NCBI GenBank assembly: GCA_003213455.1 | Contig: QCMX01000004.1 | Location: forward strand, 1 to 51,689 | Direction of reading: 5' to 3' | DNA: 51,689 nt | DNA from: SAR86 cluster bacterium AG-422-P06 | GTDB taxonomy: Bacteria > Pseudomonadota > Gammaproteobacteria > Magnimaribacterales > TMED112 | Notes under the pieces: model-generated | Seen by the model: only the letters and a program-made list of their open reading frames with translations | The model's database searches: none | Told to the model about the DNA's origin: nothing | Program-made: the position numbers and the translations under genes | Shown here: positions 1 through 10,452 of the stretch, piece by piece | How the letters are laid out: the number at the start of each line of letters is the position of its first letter | How positions within the stretch are numbered: position 1 is the stretch's first letter

Positions 1-369
1 TGTAAAAGATCAATTGAACCAAGGCATGGATATTGGACTTTACCAGCAGGATTTTTAGAAAATCAGGAATCTATTGAAGAGGGAGCACTGAGAGAAACTG
101 AAGAAGAGGCAAAGCTTAGAGTAAGTGATGTAAAACTTTTTACTATTTTAAGTGTGCCCCACATAGATCAGATTTACACATTCTTTACAGGTAAAGTTGT
201 TAACTATGATTTTGGCCCAACACCAGAAAGTAGCGAAGTTAAGCTTTTTAAATACGATGATATTCCATGGGAAGAGTTAGCTTTTCCAACAGTTATCAAA
301 ACCATAAAGCTTTTCTTAGAGCACGGTGACGATAAAATTATTAATGAAGTACTAAGACCTAAAATTTAA
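1..369 (+). CDS. Nudix hydrolase, 5'-truncated by window edge
   Basis: The frame is open from base 1 and yields 122 residues, so the start lies outside the window; an internal GTG at 154 is not the start. Residues 1-40 hold a Nudix box: the GFLENQE glycine and glutamate, then ALRETEEEA, fitting GX5EX7REUXEEXGU except that the late glycine is alanine. The segment CKRSIEPRHGYWTLPAGF resembles the Nudix group that carries an N-terminal zinc-ribbon, which would be off-window. Nudix enzymes cleave nucleoside diphosphates linked to another moiety; the substrate cannot be read from this fragment. It converges with purL and the two stop codons overlap. Confidence 0.85.
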   Translation, partial: CKRSIEPRHGYWTLPAGFLENQESIEEGALRETEEEAKLRVSDVKLFTILSVPHIDQIYTFFTGKVVNYDFGPTPESSEVKLFKYDDIPWEELAFPTVIKTIKLFLEHGDDKIINEVLRPKI

Positions 370-3300
370 TTTTTCTTAGTAAATTGATAGGCATTATCAA
401 ACATCTTGAACCAAGGCGAATAATGATTCCATTCCTTAGGTGACCAGGAATATTGTTTGGCTAAATAAGTTCTTTCAGGATGCGGCATCATTATCATAAT
501 TCTGCCATCATCATTACAAACTCCTGCTGCGCCTTGTTCAGAGCCATTTGGATTAAAAGGATAGTGTTTAGTTGTTCTATGTAATGGATCAACATACCTT
601 GCCACCACATTGTTTTCTTTATCACTAAAGACTGCTTTACCTTCGCCATGGGACACCATTACAGGAATAATGCTCCCAGCCATGCCATCAAAAAATATTG
701 ATTTACTTTCCTCAATCTTTAATTGCACTAATCTACACTCATATTGATCGGAATCATTTCGGGCAAATTTAGGCCAATCTTCAGCTCCGGTAATAATAGA
801 ATTTAAACCGGACATAAATTGACAACCATTACATATTCCCAGTGCAAAATTCTTATCATTCTCTAAAAAATTACTGAATATTTTTTTGAGGTCTTTATTG
901 AATATTATGGTGCTGGACATCCCAGAACCAGCTCCTAAAACATCTCCATATGAGAAACCTCCAGGCACTACAAGACCTTGGTAATTATGTAGGTTAGTTA
1001 TTTTTTTTCCTATCTCACTCATATGCAAGTCATCAACTTCAAAACCTGCTTCCATAAGTGCTGCAGCCATATCATAGTGACCATTTATTCCTTGTTCTCT
1101 TAACAGGGCAACTTTTGGTTTCTGTGAAAAGAGTCGTTTACCTGAATTAGGAATATCAAAATCTATTTTCGGAGTAAGGAAATCTGCGTAATCTCTATAA
1201 GCGATTTTTTCCTGTTCTGCTACTTCGACAGTATCTCTCATTTTTTGCATCTCAAAGCTCACTTTGCTCCATTCATCAAAAAGATTATCTAAACTCTCAG
1301 TAAATAAGTTTTCTTTGAATGAATTAATCGTTATTGTTTTTTCGCTATTCTTTTTGGCAATTTCCTCAGAATTAATATCTAAACCACCTAAATATTTTTT
1401 TACTTTTTCAAGGCTTTCATTATTAACCTCAATAATTAGACCAGATTCTTCAGAAAAAAGTTTAGGAACAATTTTTGATTTTTCTGGATAATCTAAATTT
1501 ATATCAAGGCCTGTATTGCTGCATAAAGCCATTTCTATTAAAGCAGTAATCATTCCTCCATCAGAAATATCATGCATAGATAAAATAAGTTCATCCTCTA
1601 GTAACTCTTGAGTTCCATCAAATAAAGACTTAAAAGAAGCTATATCATCTATATCTGGTGTTGGTCCTCCGAAGAGTTTAAAGCTCTGGTAAAGTGAGCT
1701 GCCACCCATTCTGTATTTATCTTCGTGCACCCAAAGATGAAGAATAGTTGAATCTGCTTCCGAGAGTTCTGGCGTAACAGATTTATTGAGATCCTTCACA
1801 TTAGAGAAAGATGAAATATTTAGAGTCATCGGAGATGTTACTGAATGTTCTTCGTTATCTTTTTTCCAATTAACATTCATTGAAAGAGAATCTTTTCCTA
1901 CAGGAATAGAAACATTAAGAGCATCAGCCATATTGCTAACCGCTTGCACACCCCTAACTAAGTCTCCTCTTTCATCTGCAGTTTTTGTTGAACTCATCCA
2001 ATTTGCAGAAAAGGTAATCTTATCCAAAGCTTCATGCTTTACACCAACGATATTTAATAAAGCTTCTGATAAAGCCATTCTTACAGAAGCTTCTGGGTTT
2101 TCGATTGCAATATTAGGTTTCTCTCCTATGGAAAATACTTGGCCTGAATCAGAACTATAATCATCAAGAGTTGCAGCATAATCACTCACTGGCATTTGTC
2201 TATTTCCAATTAATTGATCTCTAAAAACTAAGCCGTTCACAGTTCGATCCCCAATAGTAATGAGAAATTTCTTTGAACCAACTACTGGAAAATTTAAAAC
2301 TGTAAAAATTAATTTCTTAAGGTCATCGGAGGGTAAATCCTCTTGTTCAGTTGACCTATCGTAGTCTTGAGCTATGAGATCTGGTAGGGGAATTTCACCA
2401 AATAGATCTTCAATTGTTAAATTTACTATCTCCTCGTCATGATATTTAATTTTGATAATTTTCTTGTCTGTCAAAGCACCAGCTACTGAATAAGGACATC
2501 TTTCTCTTTTACAAATATGATCAAGCGCAGGCACTTTAGCCATTGGGATTGTAAAGACATACCTTTCCTGGCTTTCGTTACACCAGAGTTCCATTGGACT
2601 CATAGTTTGGTCAGCTGAATCAATTTTTTCTAAGTTAATTTCTACGCCTAAGTTTGTATCTTTTGCTAATTCAGGAATAGCATTGGATATTCCTCCTGCT
2701 CCAACATCATGAATAAATGTGATTGGATTTTTTGAAGACCGTTCATTAAATTTATCAAGCACTTGTTGCGCTCTTCTTTGCATTTCAGGATTAGATCTTT
2801 GCACTGAGGCATAGTCTAGATCTGAATTGTCACTTGTTTTCTTTGTTGAGCTTGCAGACCCTCCTCCTAGACCTATTAGCATTGCAGGACCACCAAGAAC
2901 TATCACCGCATCTCCTGCTGAAGGCTTACCTTTTTCAATTTGAACTTGTTTTATTGACCCAACTCCACCAGCAAGCATGATTGGTTTATGGAAACCTTGT
3001 TTTTGATATTCGAGTGTTCTGAAATAGCCAAAGATTGCTGGTCTTCCAAACTCATTATTATAGGAAGCAGAGCCTATTGGTGCATCAGCAAGAATATCTT
3101 TAGGAGATGCTAAGAAATCTGGTTTTATTTCAGGCTCCTCCCAGGGCTCTAAGGATTCACCTAACCTTAAATGAGATAAGCATAGACCCATAAAACCTGC
3201 CTTTGGTCTAGCTACCCTTCCAGTAGCACTGCAATCTCTAATTTCTCCACCTGAACCGGTTGCTGCACCTTCAAAAGGAGATATACCGGTAGGATGGTTA

Positions 3301-4139
3301 TGTGTCTCAACTTTTATAGTAGTATCTACTTCACCTTTAAAACTTTTGTATTTATTATTTCCATTAATTTCTAACAAGGTAGTGCCATTTGCTTTTATAA
3401 CTGCTGAATTATCGTGGTACGCAGATAAAACGTGGTCCATTTCATCTTTAGTTGTAGATTTAATAGCATCAAAAAGTGAATCGTGACTGAAAGGTATGTC
3501 GGTTTTCCAGTTTGATCTAAAAATCTTGTGCCTACAGTGTTCAGAATTGATCTGAGAAAACATCATCAATTCAGCGTCTGTTACAGGTCTATCAAGTTTT
3601 GCAAAGAGTGAATTCAAGTATGATTTTTCTACATCATTGAGTGCTAAACCAAGTTCATCATTTAATGTAAAGATTAGGTCTTGGTCTTTATGAATGTTGT
3701 AGCTCTTCGATTGCTTTCTTTTCAGATTTTGAAAAAGCTCTTCTTGAGATGGTAGTTTAGAAAAATGAGACTCAGTCATTTTATCGAAGATTTTCGCAAT
3801 AATTATCTCCGGGTCTTTTGTTTCAAAAGCTTTTAAACGCTCTATCCTAGCAACTGAATCTATGCCAATGTTTGCAAAGATATCTTGTGCCTTGCTTGAC
3901 CATGAGCTTTGAGTGCCAATTCTTGGAGTTATAACTAAATTAGGCGAGAAATCCATTTCAACAGCACCTAAAAGAGACTTCAGCTTACTTATATCTTCAT
4001 GGGAAATTTCATTTTCAACGATTAAGACAAAAATATATTTTCCCTTCTCAATTTTTAAAGAATTGCCAAAAATTTTTGTTTGTTTTGCTTTCGTGAATAC
4101 ATCATGACCTTGAAGAAAAATAATTTTATTGGACATCAT
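366..4139 (-). CDS. purL: Phosphoribosylformylglycinamidine synthase
   Basis: Large single-chain FGAM synthase of 1257 residues, the proteobacterial form (E. coli about 1295). It makes FGAM from FGAR, ATP and glutamine, the fourth step of de novo purine synthesis. Order: PurS-like N-terminus, linker, two PurM-like ATP-binding halves (first with the [19 protein letters not shown] segment), then a class I glutamine amidotransferase domain with nucleophile Cys in GICNGCQ and the closing HPERTYL. Two ATGs are in tandem at the start; the first overlaps the uvrB TGA, so translation is probably coupled. With purF, guaA and guaB it is one of four purine genes here, though not in one operon. Confidence 0.97.
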   Translation of the reverse strand: MMSNKIIFLQGHDVFTKAKQTKIFGNSLKIEKGKYIFVLIVENEISHEDISKLKSLLGAVEMDFSPNLVITPRIGTQSSWSSKAQDIFANIGIDSVARIERLKAFETKDPEIIIAKIFDKMTESHFSKLPSQEELFQNLKRKQSKSYNIHKDQDLIFTLNDELGLALNDVEKSYLNSLFAKLDRPVTDAELMMFSQINSEHCRHKIFRSNWKTDIPFSHDSLFDAIKSTTKDEMDHVLSAYHDNSAVIKANGTTLLEINGNNKYKSFKGEVDTTIKVETHNHPTGISPFEGAATGSGGEIRDCSATGRVARPKAGFMGLCLSHLRLGESLEPWEEPEIKPDFLASPKDILADAPIGSASYNNEFGRPAIFGYFRTLEYQKQGFHKPIMLAGGVGSIKQVQIEKGKPSAGDAVIVLGGPAMLIGLGGGSASSTKKTSDNSDLDYASVQRSNPEMQRRAQQVLDKFNERSSKNPITFIHDVGAGGISNAIPELAKDTNLGVEINLEKIDSADQTMSPMELWCNESQERYVFTIPMAKVPALDHICKRERCPYSVAGALTDKKIIKIKYHDEEIVNLTIEDLFGEIPLPDLIAQDYDRSTEQEDLPSDDLKKLIFTVLNFPVVGSKKFLITIGDRTVNGLVFRDQLIGNRQMPVSDYAATLDDYSSDSGQVFSIGEKPNIAIENPEASVRMALSEALLNIVGVKHEALDKITFSANWMSSTKTADERGDLVRGVQAVSNMADALNVSIPVGKDSLSMNVNWKKDNEEHSVTSPMTLNISSFSNVKDLNKSVTPELSEADSTILHLWVHEDKYRMGGSSLYQSFKLFGGPTPDIDDIASFKSLFDGTQELLEDELILSMHDISDGGMITALIEMALCSNTGLDINLDYPEKSKIVPKLFSEESGLIIEVNNESLEKVKKYLGGLDINSEEIAKKNSEKTITINSFKENLFTESLDNLFDEWSKVSFEMQKMRDTVEVAEQEKIAYRDYADFLTPKIDFDIPNSGKRLFSQKPKVALLREQGINGHYDMAAALMEAGFEVDDLHMSEIGKKITNLHNYQGLVVPGGFSYGDVLGAGSGMSSTIIFNKDLKKIFSNFLENDKNFALGICNGCQFMSGLNSIITGAEDWPKFARNDSDQYECRLVQLKIEESKSIFFDGMAGSIIPVMVSHGEGKAVFSDKENNVVARYVDPLHRTTKHYPFNPNGSEQGAAGVCNDDGRIMIMMPHPERTYLAKQYSWSPKEWNHYSPWFKMFDNAYQFTKKN

Positions 4140-6139
4140 GCTTTATTAATTAAAACTTTATCTTTTAGTTCTTTTATTAAATCTCTATATTTCGCTGCTT
4201 GTTCAAAATCTAAATCTTTAGCAGAAGATTTCATCATTTTCTCAAGCTTTTTAATTTCCTTGCCAATGTTATGGTAATTAACTTTTGAGACATCATATAG
4301 ATTAGAGTCATCATTAGTTTGATTTTTTTCTTTTTTGAGTGATCTTGCACCTTCCATAACATCTTTAATTTTTGATGTCGCAGTTTTCGGCACAATACTA
4401 TGTTTCTTGTTATAGGCCCTTTGTATTTCCCTTCTTCTGTTAGTTTCACCAAGTGCCCGTTCAATTGAACCTGTCATTTTATCTGTATAAAGTATTGCCT
4501 TACCTTCTAAATTTCTAGCAGCTCTTCCTATTGTTTGAATTAATGAACCTTCTGATCTTAGGAATCCTTCCTTGTCTGCATCAAGTATTGCCACAAGTCC
4601 AACTTCAGGTAGATCTAACCCTTCTCTAAGTAAATTAATTCCAACTAGTATGTCAAATACACCCAATCTAAGATCTCTGAGTATCTCTACTCTTTCAACC
4701 GAATCTATGTCTGAATGCATGTAGCGAACATTTAGCCCCTTTTCATGCAAATATTCAGTTAAATCTTCTGACATTTTTTTTGTTAGAGTTGTAATTAATG
4801 TTCTAAAACCTTTTGCTGTTGTTTTGTTGGCTTGCTCCAAGACATCTTCAACTTGGTGCTTGGCTGGCTTGAGCTCCACCTCAGGATCTATTAGGCCAGT
4901 TGGTCTTACCAATAATTCAACTTGATTATCGCTAAACTCTTTTTCCCATTTGCCAGGTGTGGCTGATACAAAAACTCTTTGTGGTGCTAATTTATCCCAT
5001 TCTTCAAAACGAAGTGGCCTATTATCAAGTGCACTTGGTAACCTAAAACCATAATCAACTAATGTTTCTTTTCTAGATCTATCGCCCTTAAACATTCCTC
5101 CAATTTGGGGAACTGAAACATGAGATTCATCAACAAATACTATGGCATTTTCTGGGATGTAATCAAATAAACAAGGAGGTGCTTCACCAGGCTTTCTACC
5201 TGAAAGATATCTAGAATAATTTTCTACGCCGTTGCAATAACCCAACTCAGCCATCATCTCTAAATCGTAGTTAGTTCTTTCTTCTAGTCTTTGAGCTTCT
5301 AACAATTTATTTTTTGCTTTCAACTCTACAAGCCTATGATCAAGCTCAATCTTAATATCATCTAAAGCCTTATTAATAGTGTTCTGAGGTGTAACATAGT
5401 GTGTTTTAGGAAAGATACTTACTCTGGGCATTTCCTTTATAACTGCACCAGTAAGAGGGTCAAAGAAATAAATTTCAGATATTTTTTCTAGTTCGAGCTC
5501 TATTCTTACTGCTTCTTTTTCAGCTTCAGCTGGAAAAATATCAATACTGTTTCCCCTTACTCTGAAAGTGCCTCTTTGAAAATCTAAGTCATTACGGGAG
5601 TATTGCATAGTTGCAAGCTGTCTAAGAATATCGCGTTGATTAATAACCTCGCCTCTACTTAAATTCAAAACCATTTTTAAATATGATTCAGGAGCACCTA
5701 ATCCATATATTGCTGAAACAGAAGCAACTACTATTGTGTCTTTTGCCTCAATTAATGCCTTGGTTGCAGATAGTCTCATCTGTTCAATGTGCTCATTAAT
5801 ATTGGCGTCTTTTGCTATGTAGGTATCAGAAGAAGGTACATAAGCTTCAGGCTGGTAATAATCATAGTATGAAATGAAGTACTCAACCCTATTATCCGGA
5901 AAGAAATCTTTAAACTCTCCATACAGTTGAGCAGCTAATGTTTTATTAGGAGCCATGATTATGGCTGGTCTTTGTGTTTCCTCTATAACTTTAGCTATGG
6001 TGTAAGTTTTTCCTGATCCAGTCACACCTAATAGGGTTTGATTTAATAATCCATCATTTAAATTTTCTGCAATTTTTTTAATTGCTTGTGGCTGATCGCC
6101 CTTTGGATCAAAATCTGAAACTACTTTAAAGCCTTTCAT
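4136..6139 (-). CDS. uvrB: Excinuclease ABC subunit B
   Basis: 667 residues, normal length for UvrB, the damage-verification helicase of nucleotide excision repair that hands DNA from UvrA to UvrC. Visible parts: Walker A GVTGSGKT near residue 40, the beta-hairpin region ([12 protein letters not shown]), the DEAD-like DESH segment, helicase motif QTIGRAARN, and a C-terminal UVR domain (about residues 626-661) that contacts UvrC. It shares ATGA with purL downstream. Only 41 bases separate its start from tRNA-Asn on the other strand. I see no convincing LexA box there, although uvrB is SOS-controlled in E. coli. Confidence 0.97.
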   Translation of the reverse strand: MKGFKVVSDFDPKGDQPQAIKKIAENLNDGLLNQTLLGVTGSGKTYTIAKVIEETQRPAIIMAPNKTLAAQLYGEFKDFFPDNRVEYFISYYDYYQPEAYVPSSDTYIAKDANINEHIEQMRLSATKALIEAKDTIVVASVSAIYGLGAPESYLKMVLNLSRGEVINQRDILRQLATMQYSRNDLDFQRGTFRVRGNSIDIFPAEAEKEAVRIELELEKISEIYFFDPLTGAVIKEMPRVSIFPKTHYVTPQNTINKALDDIKIELDHRLVELKAKNKLLEAQRLEERTNYDLEMMAELGYCNGVENYSRYLSGRKPGEAPPCLFDYIPENAIVFVDESHVSVPQIGGMFKGDRSRKETLVDYGFRLPSALDNRPLRFEEWDKLAPQRVFVSATPGKWEKEFSDNQVELLVRPTGLIDPEVELKPAKHQVEDVLEQANKTTAKGFRTLITTLTKKMSEDLTEYLHEKGLNVRYMHSDIDSVERVEILRDLRLGVFDILVGINLLREGLDLPEVGLVAILDADKEGFLRSEGSLIQTIGRAARNLEGKAILYTDKMTGSIERALGETNRRREIQRAYNKKHSIVPKTATSKIKDVMEGARSLKKEKNQTNDDSNLYDVSKVNYHNIGKEIKKLEKMMKSSAKDLDFEQAAKYRDLIKELKDKVLINKA

Positions 6140-6164
6140 TGTTTTTTATTTCTTAATAGTTGTA

Positions 6165-6170
6165 TATAAT
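6165..6170 (+). promoter_or_regulatory. -10 element of the tRNA-Asn promoter
   Basis: A perfect TATAAT ends 10 bases before the first tRNA base, placing a transcription start at about 6176-6178. No good -35 is visible; TTGTTT at 6139-6144 has a long 20-base spacer and overlaps the uvrB start codon. Confidence 0.55.
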
Positions 6171-6180
6171 TCCTATTCGT

Positions 6181-6256
6181 TCCCCGATAGCTCAGTTGGT
6201 AGAGCAACTGACTGTTAATCAGTGGGTCACTGGTTCGAGCCCAGTTCGGGGAGCCA
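6181..6256 (+). tRNA. tRNA-Asn (anticodon GTT)
   Basis: A full cloverleaf can be drawn: acceptor TCCCCGA pairs with TCGGGGA at 6246-6252, D stem GCTC/GAGC, anticodon stem ACTGA/TCAGT with loop CTGTTAA, and T arm containing GGTTCGAGCCC. The anticodon GTT is at 6214-6216. G is the discriminator base and CCA (6254-6256) is encoded. It lies alone between two minus-strand genes. Confidence 0.97.
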
Positions 6257-6289
6257 CTTTGCAGTAGTTCTTATATATTATCTTGTTAC

Positions 6290-6637
6290 TTATTCTTCAA
6301 CGTTGAAAAGTTTGTTGTAGATACTCCACTGATCATCAATCTTTATTAGTGACAATGTATCTAGAAAAGTAATCCCTAAATATTTATCTCTCACCTTTAC
6401 TGCAGCAGTTGTGCCCTCTACAACAGTTGATAGTATTTCATATTCAACATCTGATGGCTCTTGAGCTTCAACAAAACCAGCGAAATCTTCAGTACTCATT
6501 TCTAAAAAATCTCCATGCAAGTGTCCTACAACTTTAGCGTTAGGATGGAATGCTTCTCTAACTTTATCTGGGCTAGATTCTTTTAGTGAATCTATATATG
6601 TTTCAACGACTTTATTTACACTTTCTGAACAACTCAT
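6290..6637 (-). CDS. NTF2-like protein, lumazine-binding-2 type
   Basis: 115 residues forming an NTF2-like (SnoaL / Lumazine_bd_2) fold by pattern: an N-terminal helix with VETYIDSLKESSPDKVREAF, the HPNAKVVGHLHGD segment, and closing strands with LSLIKIDDQWSIYNKLF. No signal peptide is seen, so it is probably cytoplasmic. Members have varied or unknown roles and no catalytic residues can be assigned. The ATP-grasp gene lies 19 bases downstream (its start is further along the minus strand), so co-transcription with the ATP-grasp and peptidase genes is plausible. Confidence 0.75.
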   Translation of the reverse strand: MSCSESVNKVVETYIDSLKESSPDKVREAFHPNAKVVGHLHGDFLEMSTEDFAGFVEAQEPSDVEYEILSTVVEGTTAAVKVRDKYLGITFLDTLSLIKIDDQWSIYNKLFNVEE

Positions 6638-6656
6638 AATTCTCCTTAAAACTTAA

Positions 6657-7547
6657 TTATAAAATTTTCTTAATAGCTTCAGCTATGCTTTCAGCACTTT
6701 TAGGATGGTTTCTTATCCAGAGTTCTGGTTCTATGATTTCTAATTCTGATAAATAGATATTCTTTTCTTGATCCCAAACAATATCGACTCTGCCGTAGAG
6801 TGGAGCAGACTTACAAGCTTTGATAACTTTTAAAGCGAATTCAACTTCCTCTGTTGAAGGTGAATAATCATGCACTGTTCCTCCAAAGTCGTCTTGAACT
6901 CGAAAGTCTCCCTCTTTGGCTTTTTTTAATATTGCATGAGAGAATTTTCCATCAAAAATCATTAATGAAGCTTCCCCAAATTTACTTACAGTTTCAAAGA
7001 ATGGTTGTACAAGCATGTCTCTATTTTTTATTAGCTGCTGAAATAGTTCTTCTTTATCATTTATTTGATTATTAAGTATCTTGAAGGTTTGGAATGCAGC
7101 TGCTGAAATAGCTGGCTTGATAACCAAATCATTCCATTCCATTTTTTTAGTTATATCTAATAAACTTTCTTCTGTATGTTGTTTTGCAAAATAGGTAGGC
7201 ACAATATTTATGCCATTTTCATTCAAATCTTTTAGATAGTGCTTATCTATATTCCATTTAACTAATTCATATGAATTTATTAGTTGGGTTTGGTGTTTAA
7301 CTTCATCTAGCCATTTGAAAAATTCTTCAAACTTTTCAAAATAATCCCAAATTGTTCTGAATATTACAGATTTTGTTTTACTCCAATCATATGAAGGATT
7401 GTCCCAATAAGTAATCTCCACAGTTAAGCCTTGTTCTTCTAGTGCAGACTTCAAAAGCTGCTCTTCAAATAAAATATTTTGGATATAAGGGGTGATTTTG
7501 TCAGGTTTAAAGTAAGCCTGACAAGTTAATAGAGTTACATCTGTCAT
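6657..7547 (-). CDS. ATP-grasp ligase, RimK/DcsG-like
   Basis: 296 residues. The N-terminal part (VIFRTIWDYFEKFEEFFKWL, then LVKWNIDKHYL) and the ATP-grasp core (DLVIKPAISAAAFQT, QPFFETVSKFGEASLMIFDG, YGRVDIVWD, ELEIIEPELW) match the uncharacterised ATP-grasp group that includes the cycloserine ligase DcsG. Such enzymes join a carboxylate to an amine or thiol through an acyl phosphate; the substrate is unknown. The start ATG overlaps the upstream peptidase stop by one base (TAATG), which suggests coupling. Confidence 0.75.
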   Translation of the reverse strand: MTDVTLLTCQAYFKPDKITPYIQNILFEEQLLKSALEEQGLTVEITYWDNPSYDWSKTKSVIFRTIWDYFEKFEEFFKWLDEVKHQTQLINSYELVKWNIDKHYLKDLNENGINIVPTYFAKQHTEESLLDITKKMEWNDLVIKPAISAAAFQTFKILNNQINDKEELFQQLIKNRDMLVQPFFETVSKFGEASLMIFDGKFSHAILKKAKEGDFRVQDDFGGTVHDYSPSTEEVEFALKVIKACKSAPLYGRVDIVWDQEKNIYLSELEIIEPELWIRNHPKSAESIAEAIKKIL

Positions 7548-9631
7548 TAAAGCAGTTTTTCTTTGAGGTACTCAAGCTGAAGTGTTGTCATATAAGCTGA
7601 TTGTTTAAGATTTGCTGCAGCTGAGTGCCCTCCTTCAATATTTTCGTAATAAATGACTTTGTGTCCTTGGTCCAGCATCTTCTTAGCCATTTTTCTTGCA
7701 TGACCAGGATGAACACGATCGTCTTTAGTTGATGTATAAAAATATATCTCCGGGTATTCTCTCTCAGCAAAAACATTCTGATAAGGAGAGTACTTACTGA
7801 TATAACTCCACTCCTCTGGATTATCAGGATCTCCATATTCATCTACCCAAGATGCACCAGCGAGCAGTTTGTCGTACCTATACATATCTAATAAAGGAAC
7901 AGCACAAATGACGGCATTAAAGAGATCTGGCCTCTGTGCTACAACAGCACCTACTAATAAACCACCATTAGACCCTCCTCTAATACCAAGATTTTTGCTG
8001 GATGTTATGCCATTCGCTATAAGGGTTTCTCCCACAGCAATAAAATCATCGTAAGCTCTTTGACGATTTTGTTTCAAAGCTGCTTGATGCCATTTTGGCC
8101 CAAATTCACCTCCTCCTCTGATATTGGCAATAACGTAAACGCCGCCATTATCTAACCACTGTCTGGCAAATGAACCAAGGTAAGAAGGAGTCAAAGGAAT
8201 CTGAAAACCACCATAACCATATAGGAGTGTTGGGTTGCTTGAATTTTTTTCCATTGAAACATTTGATACTTGGAAGTAAGGGATTTGTGTGCCATCTGCT
8301 GAAGTAGCATAAAGCTGCTGAACCTTATATTTTTTTGGATCAAATTTCTCTTTAAGAGATTTAATTTTTACAAAATCTTTATTCTCATCGGAATAATAAA
8401 GAGAAGTTGGTTCAGTAAAACTTTCTGCGCTTATAAAAAGATGCTCATCCCACTCATCAATACTGGATATTGAAAGAGCTGCATTACCGAAACTTCTTAT
8501 TTCACTTTCTCTCCAGTTAAGTCCAACTTTTTCAAAATGCAGAATTTTTCCATTAATGTTATCTAAAACATTAACGTAGATTTCATCCTTACCAAGACTT
8601 ACGCCTTGCATGAATCGTTTTTCTGTTGGTGCAAATATAAGTTCAATTGAGTCATCAGATATTTCTTGGTTAAGAGCATCTTCTATATTTACAGCAACTA
8701 ATGAGCCAGAAACATAGCCTCTCCAGTCTTCATCAAGACTTACAATCAGGGATCCTTTGAAAGTTCCAGCGACATCCATCTTTAATGGCAAATCAATCTG
8801 TACTAATTTTTCGTCATTTAATAAGTACAGTACTTGAGTAAAAAAAGTCGGGCCTTCAACTACTCCATAATAATTTCCATCTGGTCTTATCGAAGCAAAT
8901 GGGAAACTAAATATTTTAGTGTAATCACCATCAAAAATTGGTGAAATATCCTCCAAATTCTCACCTCTTGTCCATACTTTGACTTGCTTTGGATAGCCTG
9001 ATTCATTCATAGTGCCTTCCCCAAAATCGGTAGCAACCATTATTTGGTTTTCGTTTATCCAGCTTAAATATTGTTTGGATTCAGGGGTATTAAAACCATT
9101 TTCAACAAATGTTTTATTGACCAAATCGAATTCTCTTACAACCACAGCATCTTTGCCTCCTATTGAAAGGCGTAAAAGACACTTATCGTAGTTTGGAGCA
9201 AGACAGTTGGAGCCTTTGTAAACCCAATTTTCATTTTCTTTCTCTGCTAACTCATCAATATCTAGCAAAGTTTCCCATTCTGGGCTGTCAGTCTTATAAG
9301 ATTCAATTGTTGTTCTTCGCCAAAGACCTCTTACATTTTTTTCATCACGCCAGAAGTTATACATCATGCCACCCTGTACACTGGCATAAGGTATTCTGTC
9401 TGTTGATTGATATTCTTTTAATAACTCTTCATAAGTTGAAGAAAATTCTTCGGATTCAGCATACCTTGTTTCTGTGATTTTGTTTTGAGCCTTTACCCAA
9501 TCGAGAGCATCAGCGCCCTCAACATCTTCAAGCCAAAGATATGGATCGGTTGTATCTATTACTCGTTCTTTTTCTGTATTACAGCCCATGATTAATAACG
9601 CTAAGCAAATGATGATGATGTTTTTTTTCAT
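7547..9631 (-). CDS. Prolyl oligopeptidase (S9A) lipoprotein
   Basis: 694 residues. The N-terminus MKKNIIIICLALLIMGC is a lipoprotein signal, so the enzyme is exported and lipid-anchored. A seven-blade beta-propeller follows, then an alpha/beta-hydrolase domain: nucleophile Ser in GGSNGGLLVGA, Asp in TKDDRVHPGHA and His in EGGHSAAANL. This family cleaves short proline-containing peptides; a surface role in peptide scavenging is inferred. The opening DPYLWLEDVEG is typical of bacterial prolyl endopeptidases. The start codon is followed by an intact A8 run, useful for comparison with the broken A7 runs in lpxH and umuC. Confidence 0.92.
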   Translation of the reverse strand: MKKNIIIICLALLIMGCNTEKERVIDTTDPYLWLEDVEGADALDWVKAQNKITETRYAESEEFSSTYEELLKEYQSTDRIPYASVQGGMMYNFWRDEKNVRGLWRRTTIESYKTDSPEWETLLDIDELAEKENENWVYKGSNCLAPNYDKCLLRLSIGGKDAVVVREFDLVNKTFVENGFNTPESKQYLSWINENQIMVATDFGEGTMNESGYPKQVKVWTRGENLEDISPIFDGDYTKIFSFPFASIRPDGNYYGVVEGPTFFTQVLYLLNDEKLVQIDLPLKMDVAGTFKGSLIVSLDEDWRGYVSGSLVAVNIEDALNQEISDDSIELIFAPTEKRFMQGVSLGKDEIYVNVLDNINGKILHFEKVGLNWRESEIRSFGNAALSISSIDEWDEHLFISAESFTEPTSLYYSDENKDFVKIKSLKEKFDPKKYKVQQLYATSADGTQIPYFQVSNVSMEKNSSNPTLLYGYGGFQIPLTPSYLGSFARQWLDNGGVYVIANIRGGGEFGPKWHQAALKQNRQRAYDDFIAVGETLIANGITSSKNLGIRGGSNGGLLVGAVVAQRPDLFNAVICAVPLLDMYRYDKLLAGASWVDEYGDPDNPEEWSYISKYSPYQNVFAEREYPEIYFYTSTKDDRVHPGHARKMAKKMLDQGHKVIYYENIEGGHSAAANLKQSAYMTTLQLEYLKEKLL

Positions 9632-9694
9632 GTTTGCATTCTAAATGCTTTTAATCATTTTCCATAATCTAAAAAAAAGTTTTATTATCAAATT

Positions 9695-10412
9695 ATGGCT
9701 ATCGCATTTATTTCAGATCTTCACCTTGAACCAATAGAAAATACCAGACTTAAAACCTTCTATAACTTATTATCTGAAGCTCATAGCCGGTTTGATTCAC
9801 TCTATATTATTGGAGATTTATTTGAGTATTGGATTGGTGATGATGATAAGCACCCAGTTAATAAAGATATTATTCAAAACATTAAAAAAAGCTACTGATA
9901 GTGGCCTCAATATTTTTCTAATACATGGCAATAGAGATTTTTTGCTTGGCTCTAAGTTTGAAGAAATGACAGGAATCCAGATTATTGATGATATGACCAT
10001 TATCGAAGATGAATTTTGCAAAATTATGGTTTCTCACGGCGATGTATTTTGTACCGATGATATTGAATATCAAAATTTAAAGAAAACCTTACGATCTGAA
10101 GAATGGATAGAAAGCTTCCTATCTAGATCTATTGAAGAGAGAATTGATTTTGCCAATCAACTCAGATCCCAAAGCGCAGAATCTAGCAGCAATAAGGCAG
10201 AAAACATAATGGACGTAAATGCAGATTATGTTGATGAGGTTGTAGGTAAAAATAATCTAGATCTTTTAATACATGGTCATACGCATAGACCAGCTATTCA
10301 TAAACTCGATAGTGGTGCTTCTAGAGCCGTACTTGGGAGTTGGGAAAATAATGAGGGCTGGATAATTGAATATAAGCAAGGAAACATTGATCTCAAGTCT
10401 TTTCCACTCTAA
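9695..10412 (+). pseudogene. lpxH: UDP-2,3-diacylglucosamine pyrophosphatase, frameshifted
   Basis: LpxH cuts UDP-2,3-diacylglucosamine to lipid X in lipid A synthesis. All metallophosphatase motifs are present but in two frames. Frame one (9695-9898) has SDLHLE and GDLFEYWIGDDD and stops at residue 67. The other frame continues with ATDSGLNIFLIHGNRDF, HGDVFCTDD, the SSNKAENIMDVN region and HGHTHRPA to 10412. The break falls in A7 at 9884-9890; removing one A restores a full LpxH of normal length (about 238 residues). Because LpxH is normally essential, a sequencing or assembly error or slippage is as likely as true loss. The ATG at 9792 is out of frame with the LpxH reading before the shift, so it is not a real start. 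Confidence 0.88.
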
Positions 10413-10427
10413 TAATTTATTATAAAA

Positions 10428-10447
10428 TACTGTATAAATATACAGTA
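10428..10447 (+). promoter_or_regulatory. LexA box (SOS operator) of umuDC
   Basis: TACTGTATAAATATACAGTA is a near-perfect match to the gammaproteobacterial LexA operator CTG-N10-CAG, with symmetric TA flanks. It ends five bases before the umuD ATG. Possible -10 elements (TATAAA 10433-10438, TATACA 10439-10444) lie inside the box, so LexA would block the promoter directly and the mRNA leader would be nearly absent. Confidence 0.9.
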
Positions 10448-10452
10448 TTTTT

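Noticed and set aside
6139-6180. LexA box upstream of uvrB
   Set aside because: TGTATATAAT looks like half a site but there is no CTG/CAG pair at the right spacing; it is better explained as the tRNA-Asn -10 element.
9792-10412. Separate 206-residue gene starting at ATG 9792
   Set aside because: Its first 30 residues are out of frame with the LpxH reading that covers the same bases, and its later part is the continuation of LpxH after the A7 shift.
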